Assembly: GCF_031583595.1 (NCBI RefSeq)
Contig: NZ_CP134145.1
Span: 2,852,001 to 2,916,000 of the forward strand
Length of the DNA stretch: 64,000 bases
DNA from: Thalassotalea psychrophila
GTDB lineage: Bacteria; Pseudomonadota; Gammaproteobacteria; Enterobacterales; Alteromonadaceae
Direction: 5' to 3'
Shown one piece after another: positions 41,872-50,964 of this stretch. The position numbers were made by a program, and so were the translations under genes. Positions within the stretch are counted from its first letter, which is position 1. Each line of letters starts with the position of its first letter. The notes beneath the pieces are model-generated. The model searched no databases. It saw only the letters and a list, made by a program, of their open reading frames with translations, and was not told the origin of the DNA.

Positions 41872-43705
41872 CGAAGAACAAATTAATAATAAAACAGCTT
41901 ACATTGAAGAGTATTTTGCAGCTAAAAATGCTGCCGATGGCTCTAAAATGGATGCCAACGCCAATGTTACACAAAAAAATATTGCCACTTTAGAGGCTGA
42001 ACTACTAAAAGATTGCTACGTGCAAATTAATCGTTCATTGGTAAAAAATAAAATCAGTGAAATTTTTGATGCCGATTTAGCCGAAGAATATAAACGACAA
42101 ATTGAAGATCATGAAATTTATGTTCATGATGAAACCAGCATTAAGCCGTATTGCACATCAATTAGTATGTACCCATTTTTACTTGATGGTTTAACGAAAC
42201 TTGGCGGTGAGTCAAAAGCACCAAAACATATTGAGTCGTTTTGTGGTTCATTTGTTAACTTGATTTTTGCTATATCCGCACAATTTGCAGGTGCAGTAGC
42301 GTCGGTGGAGTTTTTAACTTATTTTGATTATTTCGCCCGTAAAGAATTTGGTGATAACTACCTAGACAATCATAGCAAATCGATTGAGAACCACTTACAG
42401 CATGTTGTTTATGCATTAAACCAACCAGCCGCGGCACGTGGTTACCAAAGTGTGTTTTGGAATATTTCAATATTTGATCAATTTTATTTTCAATCAATGT
42501 TTGAAGACTTTGTTTTCCCTGACTTTTCTAAACCAAGTTGGGACAGCGTAGATAAATTGCAGAATTTCTTTTTAACTTGGATAAACAGTGAGCGAGAAAA
42601 AGCAGTACTTACCTTCCCTGTTATCACCGCAGCTATGCTTACCGAAAATGGTGAATGTAAAGATAAAGACTTCGCTTACAACCTAGCCAAAGAAAAAGCT
42701 ATGGGTAATTCATTCTTTATGTATTTGTCTGATAGTCCAGATTCATTAGCGTCATGTTGCCGTTTGCGTAACGAAATAACTGATAATACATTCTCCTTTA
42801 CGTTAGGTGCTGGTGGCGTTGCAACAGGCTCGATAAACGTAATTACGATGAATATGAATCGTTTGATTCAAGATGGTCGTGATCTAAAAACCGAAATTGA
42901 AAAAATTCAAAAATATCAGGTCGCTTATCGAAAAATAATGGAAGACTACTTGGCTCAGGGCGCATTAAGCGTATACGACGCAGGCTTTATCACCTTAGAC
43001 AAGCAGTTTTTAACTATTGGCATTAATGGCATGGCAGAAGCTGCAGAGTATAAAGGCATAACGGTTAGCAATAACCAAGAATACAAAGACTTTGTTAGTA
43101 AACATTTGCAGGTTATTTTTAAAGCCAATCAAGAGGCGAAAAAACAATTTGGCTATATGTTTAATACTGAATTTGTACCAGCAGAAAACCTAGGCGTTAA
43201 AAATGCAAAATGGGATGCTAAAGATGGTTACCTCACTAAGCGTGATTGCTACAACTCGTATTTCTACTTAGTCGAGGATGACAGCAGTAATCACTTAGAT
43301 AAGTTTGTATTGCATGGTAAAGAGATCAACCAATACCTTGATGGCGGCTCTGCCTTGCATCTGAATTTAGATGAAAGTTTGTCGGCAGAGGCATATGTAA
43401 AACTGTTTAATGTAGCAGCCAAAACCGGCTGTAACTATTTTTGTGTGAACGTGAAAATTACTATTTGTAATGAATGTGAGCATATAGATAAACGAACTCT
43501 TCACTCTTGTAGCAAGTGTGGAAGTGAAGATGTAGATTATGGCACAAGAGTAATTGGTTATTTAAAGCGAGTTTCTTCTTTTTCAAATGATAGACAAAAA
43601 GAGCATGGCTTGCGTCATTACCAACGGTTACAAAGCGAACGAGTATATAAAGAAAGAATGTTGCAGCAACAGGTACAAGAGCAGTCTAATTTAGAGCTGG
43701 TTTAG
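41858..43705 (+). CDS. nrdD: Anaerobic ribonucleoside-triphosphate reductase NrdD, without ATP cone
   Basis: NrdD reduces ribonucleotides without oxygen by a glycyl radical. SLASCCRLRNE holds the active-site cysteine, CNECEHID and CSKCG form the C-terminal zinc site, and RVIGYLKRVSSF carries the glycyl-radical Gly. E. coli NrdD (712 residues) starts with a 90-100-residue ATP cone that senses ATP and dATP; this 615-residue protein begins after that point and lacks it, so dATP feedback may instead come from NrdR at the promoter. AAGGAA precedes the ATG inside the end of nrdG. Confidence 0.93.
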   Translation: MLRLSEEQINNKTAYIEEYFAAKNAADGSKMDANANVTQKNIATLEAELLKDCYVQINRSLVKNKISEIFDADLAEEYKRQIEDHEIYVHDETSIKPYCTSISMYPFLLDGLTKLGGESKAPKHIESFCGSFVNLIFAISAQFAGAVASVEFLTYFDYFARKEFGDNYLDNHSKSIENHLQHVVYALNQPAAARGYQSVFWNISIFDQFYFQSMFEDFVFPDFSKPSWDSVDKLQNFFLTWINSEREKAVLTFPVITAAMLTENGECKDKDFAYNLAKEKAMGNSFFMYLSDSPDSLASCCRLRNEITDNTFSFTLGAGGVATGSINVITMNMNRLIQDGRDLKTEIEKIQKYQVAYRKIMEDYLAQGALSVYDAGFITLDKQFLTIGINGMAEAAEYKGITVSNNQEYKDFVSKHLQVIFKANQEAKKQFGYMFNTEFVPAENLGVKNAKWDAKDGYLTKRDCYNSYFYLVEDDSSNHLDKFVLHGKEINQYLDGGSALHLNLDESLSAEAYVKLFNVAAKTGCNYFCVNVKITICNECEHIDKRTLHSCSKCGSEDVDYGTRVIGYLKRVSSFSNDRQKEHGLRHYQRLQSERVYKERMLQQQVQEQSNLELV

Positions 43706-43787
43706 TTAAAGCAAGGCAGTGTAATATGTATTTATTGATGTTACTCTGCCCTATCATCTTTAATCTATTTTAGAATTATTTACTGTC

Positions 43788-44582
43788 ATGCTATCCAACC
43801 TATTTAAAACCAGTCCATTACTTGATAACGCCACAAAAAATTGGATATTAGACACCTTTTCCTGGGCGTTGAGAGAGTTTGATTTAAACGTATTTAAACA
43901 AGACTCTCAGCTAATATTGCCAATACATGAATTCTATCCTGGTAAAGTAAACAGCATAGAAGAAATGGCGCAATCGGTATTTGAGCACACCTTGAAGTAT
44001 GCCGGCATGCAACACTGGCCAATTAAATTGGTAAGGCCAGATAACTATCAACAAAGCCCTATGGCCAAGCTAAGTTTTACTGACGGCATGCGCGGCTCAC
44101 AAAGTCAGATAGTTAATAGTGACTACAGTGAGAATAATAATGCCACGATTTTAGTCAGTTATAACCCGTCACAAATTAACCAACCTCAAGATTTGGTCGC
44201 CTCATTTGCGCAAGCCTTTGCTTCAATTTTGGTCGCACAACGTGGTGTATTACCACCTGGAGGTGAAGAGTTTGTTCCACAAGCAGTTGATCTGCTAGCT
44301 TGTTTCATGGGGTTTGGGGTGATGTTTGCTAACACCGCTTATCAATTTAAAGGTGGCTGTGGTAGTTGTTATAACAAGTATGCCAATAGAGAAGTGGCAT
44401 TACCTGAGCAGGAAATGCTTTATTGTTTGGCGCTGTTTACGACATTAAAAGAAATTCCAGCAAAACAAGTAGCTACTCATTTAAAATCACATTTGCGCAG
44501 TGATTTTAAAAAAGCGATGAAAGAAATAAAATCAGATCTTCAACAGCCAAACAACTCTGCTTTGCTAATAGATCAAATATAA
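43788..44582 (+). CDS. Uncharacterised cysteine-containing protein downstream of nrdD
   Basis: I do not recognise a domain. The 264-residue protein looks cytoplasmic and alpha-helical, with no signal peptide. Features that look conserved are DTFSWALREFDLNVF, LPIHEFYPG in the first 50 residues and GGCGSCYNKYANREVALPEQ near residue 200, followed by LYCLALF. The paired Cys and the His-Glu could bind a metal. It starts 82 nt after nrdD on the same strand and could be read through from it. A 25-bp inverted repeat closes the unit. Confidence 0.7.
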   Translation: MLSNLFKTSPLLDNATKNWILDTFSWALREFDLNVFKQDSQLILPIHEFYPGKVNSIEEMAQSVFEHTLKYAGMQHWPIKLVRPDNYQQSPMAKLSFTDGMRGSQSQIVNSDYSENNNATILVSYNPSQINQPQDLVASFAQAFASILVAQRGVLPPGGEEFVPQAVDLLACFMGFGVMFANTAYQFKGGCGSCYNKYANREVALPEQEMLYCLALFTTLKEIPAKQVATHLKSHLRSDFKKAMKEIKSDLQQPNNSALLIDQI

Positions 44583-44584
44583 CA

Positions 44585-44638
44585 AAACTAGGGTCAGAGT
44601 CAGGTTATTACACAATAACCTGACTCTGACCCTAGTTT
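44585..44638. terminator. Perfect 25-bp inverted repeat acting as bidirectional terminator
   Basis: The arms AAACTAGGGTCAGAGTCAGG... (44585-44609) and their exact complement (44614-44638) enclose an ACAC loop. Convergent genes end on both sides, at 44582 and 44647. A very similar repeat lies at 62622-62667. The core GGGTCAGAGTCAGGTTATT is a dispersed element recruited between genes. Confidence 0.85.
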
Positions 44639-44646
44639 ATCTGTTT

Positions 44647-45657
44647 TTAGATTGCGTCGACGATGTCTTTGATAAGTTTAGGGCCTTCGTAAATAAAGCC
44701 AGTATAAATTTGTACTAAGCTAGCGCCTGCGGCCAGTTTTTCTTGGGCAGCTTCAACACTGTTAATACCGCCAACACCAATGATAGGCATTTTTCCATCA
44801 AGCTCTTTGGCTAATAGCTTTATAACTTCTGTACTTTTATCTTGAACAGGTAAACCACTTAAACCGCCCATTTCGCTGCCATGTTCTAAGTTTTCTACGC
44901 CTTCACGACTTAATGTGGTGTTAGTCGCAATAACACCATCAATTTCATTGGCTAACAAGCATTCTGCTATGCCAGCAATTTCTTCTGCTGTTGAGTCAGG
45001 AGCTATTTTAACGGTAATAGGTACGTATTTCCCGTGTTTAGCAGCAAGTGCTGTTTGCTCGGCCTTTAACGCGCTTAAAAGGTTATTAAGGGCGTCTCCG
45101 TACTGTAGATCACGTAAGCCAGGAGTATTTGGTGATGAAATATTTACAGTAATGTAGGTGGCATGCTCATAGACTTTACGCATACAAAAAATGTAATCGT
45201 CTTTGGCATTCTCTTCAGGGGTATCTTTGTTCTTACCTATATTGATACCAAGCACACCTTTAAAGTTTGCTTTTTTTACTTGGTTTACTAAATAATCAAC
45301 ACCATGATTATTAAAACCCATGCGGTTAATAATCGCATTTGCTTCTGGTAAGCGGAATATACGAGGTTTTGGATTACCCGGTTGTGGACGCGGTGTAACA
45401 GTACCTATTTCAACAAAGCCAAAGCCCATTGCGCCAAAGCCATTAATACATTCACCATTTTTATCCAAGCCAGCAGCTAAGCCTACCGGGTTTGGAAATG
45501 TTATGCCCATCACTTCTACTGGTTTATCTTTAACTTGTGCACCATACAAACCTTTAAGTGCAAAAGATGCAGGTAGTTTAAGCATGTTAATGGTTAATTC
45601 GTGGGCTTGTTCAGCACTAAGTTTGAACAATAAATTACGGGCAATAGAATAAAGCAT
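44647..45657 (-). CDS. pyrD: Dihydroorotate dehydrogenase (quinone), class 2
   Basis: This FMN enzyme oxidises dihydroorotate to orotate in pyrimidine synthesis and passes electrons to quinone at the inner membrane. The N-terminal amphipathic helices ([20 protein letters not shown]) are the class 2 membrane-binding extension. Other motifs are [26 protein letters not shown] (catalytic base Ser), [13 protein letters not shown] and GVGGI-S (phosphate binding). Length 336 equals E. coli PyrD. It is monocistronic. Confidence 0.96.
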   Translation of the reverse strand: MLYSIARNLLFKLSAEQAHELTINMLKLPASFALKGLYGAQVKDKPVEVMGITFPNPVGLAAGLDKNGECINGFGAMGFGFVEIGTVTPRPQPGNPKPRIFRLPEANAIINRMGFNNHGVDYLVNQVKKANFKGVLGINIGKNKDTPEENAKDDYIFCMRKVYEHATYITVNISSPNTPGLRDLQYGDALNNLLSALKAEQTALAAKHGKYVPITVKIAPDSTAEEIAGIAECLLANEIDGVIATNTTLSREGVENLEHGSEMGGLSGLPVQDKSTEVIKLLAKELDGKMPIIGVGGINSVEAAQEKLAAGASLVQIYTGFIYEGPKLIKDIVDAI

Positions 45658-45710
45658 GACGTCTCAAAATAAATGGAATTGGAATGAAATAGCTAATTTT
45701 TTTAGGCTTA

Positions 45711-45744
45711 TAAAAAAATAAACTCCCTTAAAAAGGGAGTTTAT
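45711..45744 (-). terminator. Rho-independent terminator of gdhB
   Basis: ATAAACTCCCTT/AAGGGAGTTTAT, a 12-bp stem, is followed on the minus strand by seven Ts. It lies between the gdhB stop codon and the pyrD promoter region. Confidence 0.85.
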
Positions 45745-45797
45745 CATTTCTAGCTAGAAAGTATAAATTATTAATAATATTTTACACTTACTGATCA

Positions 45798-48700
45798 CTA
45801 CTGATGAGCAAGCAACATTAATTCACGCAACGCTACTGAGAACTTAGCAAACTCGTGAGTTTTCGTTGTTCTAAAGTCAGCAAGGATTTGTTTCCAACGC
45901 TCAATTGGTTGTGAAGACGTTTCCATCCAGGCTTCAAACATTTGATCAATGTCTTTACTGTCTGGGCTGCCTTTCAAAATTACTGACGTTAATGCACGCT
46001 GTTGCCAGTCCAGCTCTTCTCTAAATGAAGCACGAGCTAGTGCTTGCCAGTGGTTTTCAACCGGCTGAGCTGTAATTTGATTCAAGAACCAATGTAAATC
46101 TAAGTGCTCACCTATGGTGAAATATAACTCTGCAACAAGTTCTATATCACGAGATTCTTGACAAGCAACTTGGGCTATATCCATAGTTGAGAATAACGTA
46201 GATAATAATGAAATTCGTTCAGCAATTTTTGCTGGTACTTTTTCATTTAACAGTTTTTCTTTTCCTACTTTTAATTGACGAGCTTCAGTATCAACTAATA
46301 ATTTGTCCATTTTATTCGACATGATTTTAAACGTAGGACGATAAAACTCAATTGATTGCTCAATATCAAGGGCTTTATTACGGTGACGCAAGAACCAACG
46401 CGTGGCACGACGAATTGTGCGACGCATTTCGAATAACATTTTAGTTTGTACTTGTGCTGATATTTTATTATCAAGCACTTCTATGGCTGACCATATATCT
46501 TCTAACTCAAATATTTCACTCGCCATGGTGTAACATTTAGCAATTTCAGCAACATCGGCACCTGTTTCTTCACCCATACGATAAACAAAATTAGCCCCCA
46601 TGTAATTACATAAGTTGTTGGCCAAACGAGTGGCAATTATTTCACCGCGAAGTGGATGGTTTTGCATCTCGGCTTGATATTTTTCTTGAAGCTGTACCGG
46701 GAATGCTTTGATCAATAATGCACTAATAAATGTATCATTAGTGATTTCATCAACTACCAGTTGTTCTTTTAATACCATTTTCCCGTAGGCGATAAGTACC
46801 GATAACTCTGGTCGGGTTAAACCACGATTGCTCGACATACGATCGGCAATTTCTTCATCGTTAGGGATAAACTCTAAACCACGATCTAACTTCCCTTCAC
46901 GTTCTAAGTGGTGAATAAAGCGAGCATGCTCTTTAAGTTTACTTGCACCGCGCGACTCTGAAACAGAAATTGAGTGAGTTTGACGATAACAGTCTTCTAA
47001 TACGATATCTTCAACTTCATCAGTCATGTCGTATAGTAAGTTATTACGTTGTTTTAAGGTTAAGTCGCCATTGGCTACTAATACATTAAGTAAAATTTTA
47101 ATATTTACTTCATTATCAGAACAATCAACGCCACCAACATTATCAACAAAATCGGTATTCATACGGCCACCGTTGGCTGTATATTCAATACGGCCCAGTT
47201 GCGTACAACCTAAGTTACCACCTTCACCTACAACTTTAGCTTGAACTTCATTACCATTTACGCGTAGTAAGTCGTTCGCACGGTCACCTACTTCTAAATG
47301 ACTTTCGTTAGTACCTTTAATATAAGTACCAATACCACCATTCCAGAATAAATCGACCTTCATTTTTAAGGCAGCTTGAATTAATTCATTTGGTGCCATA
47401 GTTACTTTTTTAGTGCCAAGCATTTTCTTAATTTGGGGCGTCAGCTTAATTGATTTAGCTGAGCGTAAGAAAATACCACCACCTTCTGAAATAAGATCTT
47501 GGTTGTAATCATCCCAACTTGAGCCCGGCAGGTTGAATAAACGATCACGCTCTGGGTAAGTAGCTTTTGAATTCGGTGTAGGATCAATAAAGATATGCAT
47601 GTGGTTGAATGCCACTTGCAAACAAATATGTTTCGATAACAGCATACCATTACCAAATACATCACCAGCCATATCACCAACAGCTAAACAGGTGAAATCT
47701 GTGGTTTGACAGTTAATATCCATTTCACGGAAATGGCGTTTAACTGACTCCCATGCACCTTTTGCGGTAATGCCCATTTTCTTATGGTCATAACCTACAC
47801 TACCACCGGAGGCAAAGGCATCACCTAACCAAAAATTATACTCTTCGGCGATACCATTTGCGGTATCAGAGAAAGTTGCCGTACCTTTATCGGCTGCAAC
47901 AACTAAGTAAGTATCATCTTCATCTAAACGAACTACGTTTTCAGGGTGAACAACTTCACCACCAACAATATTGTCAGTAACATCTAATAAACCACGAATG
48001 AAGGTTTTGTAACATTCACGTCCGGCTTCAAATATTTCATTACGAGTGCCGCCAACAGGTAATTGTTTACAGAAGAAGCCACCTTTAGCACCTACAGGAA
48101 CAATTACCGTATTTTTTACTTGCTGCGCTTTAACTAAACCAAGTACTTCAGTACGAAAGTCTTCTCGTCTGTCAGACCAACGTAGACCACCACGAGCAAC
48201 TTTACCGCCACGTAAATGGACACCTTCAAGTTGAGGTGAATAGACAAATATTTCGTACTTAGGTAACGGTTTCGGCATTTCAGGAATAAGTTCAGGCAAC
48301 ATTTTAAATGAAATGTATGACTTAATATTACCTTGCTCGTTATTTTGGAAATAGTTTGTACGAACCGTTGCGTTAATGATCTCTTCATAACGACGGATGA
48401 TTCTGTCGTCATCAAGGCTTGCTACGCTATCAAGTGATGACTCGATAGTTTCAACAACTTTAGCAATAGCTTTGCTGTTATTTTTACCATTCGGTGTGAA
48501 CTTAAGTTCAAATAACTGTATTAATAATTCAGCAAAGTTAGGATAACGAGTAAATGTAGACTCAATGTAGCTTTGTGAGAACGTGCTGCCAATTTGTTGC
48601 TGATATTTAGCATAAGCTCGTAAAATTGACACTTCACGACCAGCAAGACCGGCACCTAAAATTAAACGGTTAAAACCATCATCTTCTAATTCACCGTGCC

Positions 48701-50624
48701 ACACTTTAGCAAAAGCATCTTGGAACAATATTTGAACTTGCTCTAAATTAAAGGTTTTATTGCCGGTTAACAACATTGAAAAATCTAGGATCCAGCACAT
48801 TTCACCGTCACAGTTACGCACCATGTACGGGCTTTCGCCAATAACACGTAAACCAAAGTTTTCCAGCATAGGCAATACATCAGATAAATGTAATGGTTCA
48901 CCTTTATGGAATAATTTTAACTTAACAAAACGTGAATCAGCTTTTTCTTCAAGCGGCTGGTAAAACAACATTTCAAGTGGTTTTTCAGCTGACACAGATT
49001 CAAGTTTTTCAATATCAACGATAGCTGTACCAGGTAAAACTTCATCTTTATACGATTGTGGAAAATTTGCATACTTACGGCTTAGCAACTTCCCTAATAC
49101 TTCACCTTTATTTATGTTTAAGGCATCGACTAATTTGTCATCCCAGCTGCGTGCTGCTTGATTTAGGTTATGTTCAATTTCTTTCACATCAATATCTGCT
49201 TTAGTTGAGTCAACTCTGACTATGTAATGTGTTCTTGCTTGTACAGACTCTGAGAAGTAAGTATTAAATTCTACTTCTGCTGAGGTGCCAAACGCTTTTT
49301 GTAATATTTCTTGGGTATCAACACGTAATTGCGTGTTATAACGCTCACGAGGCACATACACCATACAAGAAAAGAATCGATTAAATGCATCACGACGAAC
49401 AAATAACCCTGTTCTGTCTCGTTCTTGCATTTGCAAAACACCCTTTACGGTGTCAATTAATTCATCTTCTTTTGATTGTAATATTTCATCACGAGGGAAT
49501 GTTTCTAAAATATTGATCAAGGTTTTATAAGCATGTGAGCCTTTAGCAAAACCAGAATTATCAACTACGCGTTGAACTTTATGTCGAATGATAGGTACGT
49601 TCAAGGCGCTATTATTATAAAAAGCCGAGCCAAACAAGCCAACGAATCTATCTTCGCCAACAATATTACCTTTGTTATCAAAACGCTTAATACCAATATA
49701 ATCTAAATGCGCAGGACGGTGTACACGTGAACGAGAATTAGTTTTAGTAAGTATCAGTAAATTTTTACCTAATGCTAACTCTCTTGCCGATTCAGAATAT
49801 TTTGAAACTAGACGTTGCTTAGTGCCATTTGAATTGCGTAATAATCCTAAGCTTGTATCAATATCAGCTTCTAAGGCAATATCACCTTCAACTTTTACTA
49901 CGTTATACGAGCGAAAGCCCATAAAGGTAAAGTGATTATCACAAAGCCAGTTTAAAAACTCTTTTGCTTCATTAAAGTCAGTTTCATCAACTTGCGCTTT
50001 AAACTTATCTAGGCCTTTTATGCTGTCAGTGAATTTTTCCATTAATGGTTGCCAATCGGTAACCGTTAGTGAAACATCTTCATATACTGAATGTAATTCG
50101 GCTGTTAGTTCATCTAATTGTGACTGATCTGATAAACGGTCAATTTCAATAAAAAATACAGTTTCACAAATGCTGTCTTTTAATTCTTCACGAGCTGGAG
50201 ATATTTGTTCAACACTGCCGTTATAACCACGAACTATGTTTAGTGGGCAGTTCAATATTAAATGTGGAGATAGACCTAAACGGTTTAAAGCGATTCGGGT
50301 TGAATCAACTAAAAATGGTACATCTTTAATAATAACTTCAATTACAGTATGGCTAGACTTCCAACCATGTTTGGAGACTTCAGGGTTCAATACACGTATG
50401 AAGGCTTTATCATCTTTTTGTGCATTTAACGCTTTCCAAAGACTCAATGTTGCTCCATAAACATCGCTGTCATTACGACCAGCAAGATCATCTTTTGACA
50501 GATTACTATAAAGTAAGCTGGTAAATTTTTCTAATAAAGGAGCCGTTTCACTTGGCACCTTATTGTGAATTAATTTTGCAACATTTTTAAACAGTACAGA
50601 AGATTTATTATCTAATGACGCCAT
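45798..50624 (-). CDS. gdhB: NAD-specific glutamate dehydrogenase, 180-kDa type
   Basis: The 1608-residue enzyme turns glutamate into 2-oxoglutarate and ammonium with NAD and belongs to the large L-GDH180 class. The first 700 residues are the ACT-like regulatory region. The dehydrogenase core follows: GGLRWSDRREDFRTEVLGL, VKNTVIVPVGAKGGFF (substrate Lys near residue 850), VVAADKGTATFSD and the Rossmann region VGEGGNLGCTQLGR. The C-terminal 350 residues are helical. It supports growth on amino acids, a common diet in this group. It is monocistronic with its own terminator. Confidence 0.95.
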   Translation of the reverse strand: MASLDNKSSVLFKNVAKLIHNKVPSETAPLLEKFTSLLYSNLSKDDLAGRNDSDVYGATLSLWKALNAQKDDKAFIRVLNPEVSKHGWKSSHTVIEVIIKDVPFLVDSTRIALNRLGLSPHLILNCPLNIVRGYNGSVEQISPAREELKDSICETVFFIEIDRLSDQSQLDELTAELHSVYEDVSLTVTDWQPLMEKFTDSIKGLDKFKAQVDETDFNEAKEFLNWLCDNHFTFMGFRSYNVVKVEGDIALEADIDTSLGLLRNSNGTKQRLVSKYSESARELALGKNLLILTKTNSRSRVHRPAHLDYIGIKRFDNKGNIVGEDRFVGLFGSAFYNNSALNVPIIRHKVQRVVDNSGFAKGSHAYKTLINILETFPRDEILQSKEDELIDTVKGVLQMQERDRTGLFVRRDAFNRFFSCMVYVPRERYNTQLRVDTQEILQKAFGTSAEVEFNTYFSESVQARTHYIVRVDSTKADIDVKEIEHNLNQAARSWDDKLVDALNINKGEVLGKLLSRKYANFPQSYKDEVLPGTAIVDIEKLESVSAEKPLEMLFYQPLEEKADSRFVKLKLFHKGEPLHLSDVLPMLENFGLRVIGESPYMVRNCDGEMCWILDFSMLLTGNKTFNLEQVQILFQDAFAKVWHGELEDDGFNRLILGAGLAGREVSILRAYAKYQQQIGSTFSQSYIESTFTRYPNFAELLIQLFELKFTPNGKNNSKAIAKVVETIESSLDSVASLDDDRIIRRYEEIINATVRTNYFQNNEQGNIKSYISFKMLPELIPEMPKPLPKYEIFVYSPQLEGVHLRGGKVARGGLRWSDRREDFRTEVLGLVKAQQVKNTVIVPVGAKGGFFCKQLPVGGTRNEIFEAGRECYKTFIRGLLDVTDNIVGGEVVHPENVVRLDEDDTYLVVAADKGTATFSDTANGIAEEYNFWLGDAFASGGSVGYDHKKMGITAKGAWESVKRHFREMDINCQTTDFTCLAVGDMAGDVFGNGMLLSKHICLQVAFNHMHIFIDPTPNSKATYPERDRLFNLPGSSWDDYNQDLISEGGGIFLRSAKSIKLTPQIKKMLGTKKVTMAPNELIQAALKMKVDLFWNGGIGTYIKGTNESHLEVGDRANDLLRVNGNEVQAKVVGEGGNLGCTQLGRIEYTANGGRMNTDFVDNVGGVDCSDNEVNIKILLNVLVANGDLTLKQRNNLLYDMTDEVEDIVLEDCYRQTHSISVSESRGASKLKEHARFIHHLEREGKLDRGLEFIPNDEEIADRMSSNRGLTRPELSVLIAYGKMVLKEQLVVDEITNDTFISALLIKAFPVQLQEKYQAEMQNHPLRGEIIATRLANNLCNYMGANFVYRMGEETGADVAEIAKCYTMASEIFELEDIWSAIEVLDNKISAQVQTKMLFEMRRTIRRATRWFLRHRNKALDIEQSIEFYRPTFKIMSNKMDKLLVDTEARQLKVGKEKLLNEKVPAKIAERISLLSTLFSTMDIAQVACQESRDIELVAELYFTIGEHLDLHWFLNQITAQPVENHWQALARASFREELDWQQRALTSVILKGSPDSKDIDQMFEAWMETSSQPIERWKQILADFRTTKTHEFAKFSVALRELMLLAHQ

Positions 50625-50858
50625 ATTTGTACCCTCAGATTAAGGCGAAATGTAATTGGTTATTTAAACTTTCACAGCTTATTACAACAAGATTTCAATA
50701 AGTATAGTAAATTCTTGTAAAATAAAACCTTAGATTAGTCTATGGGGCGGATTCTATTGTGATTTTTGCTGTTTTGCGAGTACTTTATTAGAGTAAAAAT
50801 ACCAATTTTTATAAAGCGGTTGAGCAAAGGTAAGTGATTATTCAGTAGCGATAAATAG

Positions 50859-50880
50859 AAAATGGCCTTTCGGCCATTTT
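50859..50880 (-). terminator. Hairpin terminator of the RND gene
   Basis: AAAATGGCC/GGCCATTTT with a 4-nt loop lies about 85 nt beyond the RND stop codon, followed on the minus strand by CTATTTATCG. The T-tract is formed by the stem itself, so strength is moderate. The rest of 50625-50964 holds no gene; it should include the gdhB promoter, not identifiable by eye. Confidence 0.6.
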
Positions 50881-50964
50881 AGTGATTAGTTATGCAGTTT
50901 AATGAATACAACTTGAATAAAAATAATTTTTAAGTCATTACAATTTTTTTTATTGTCATTTAAA

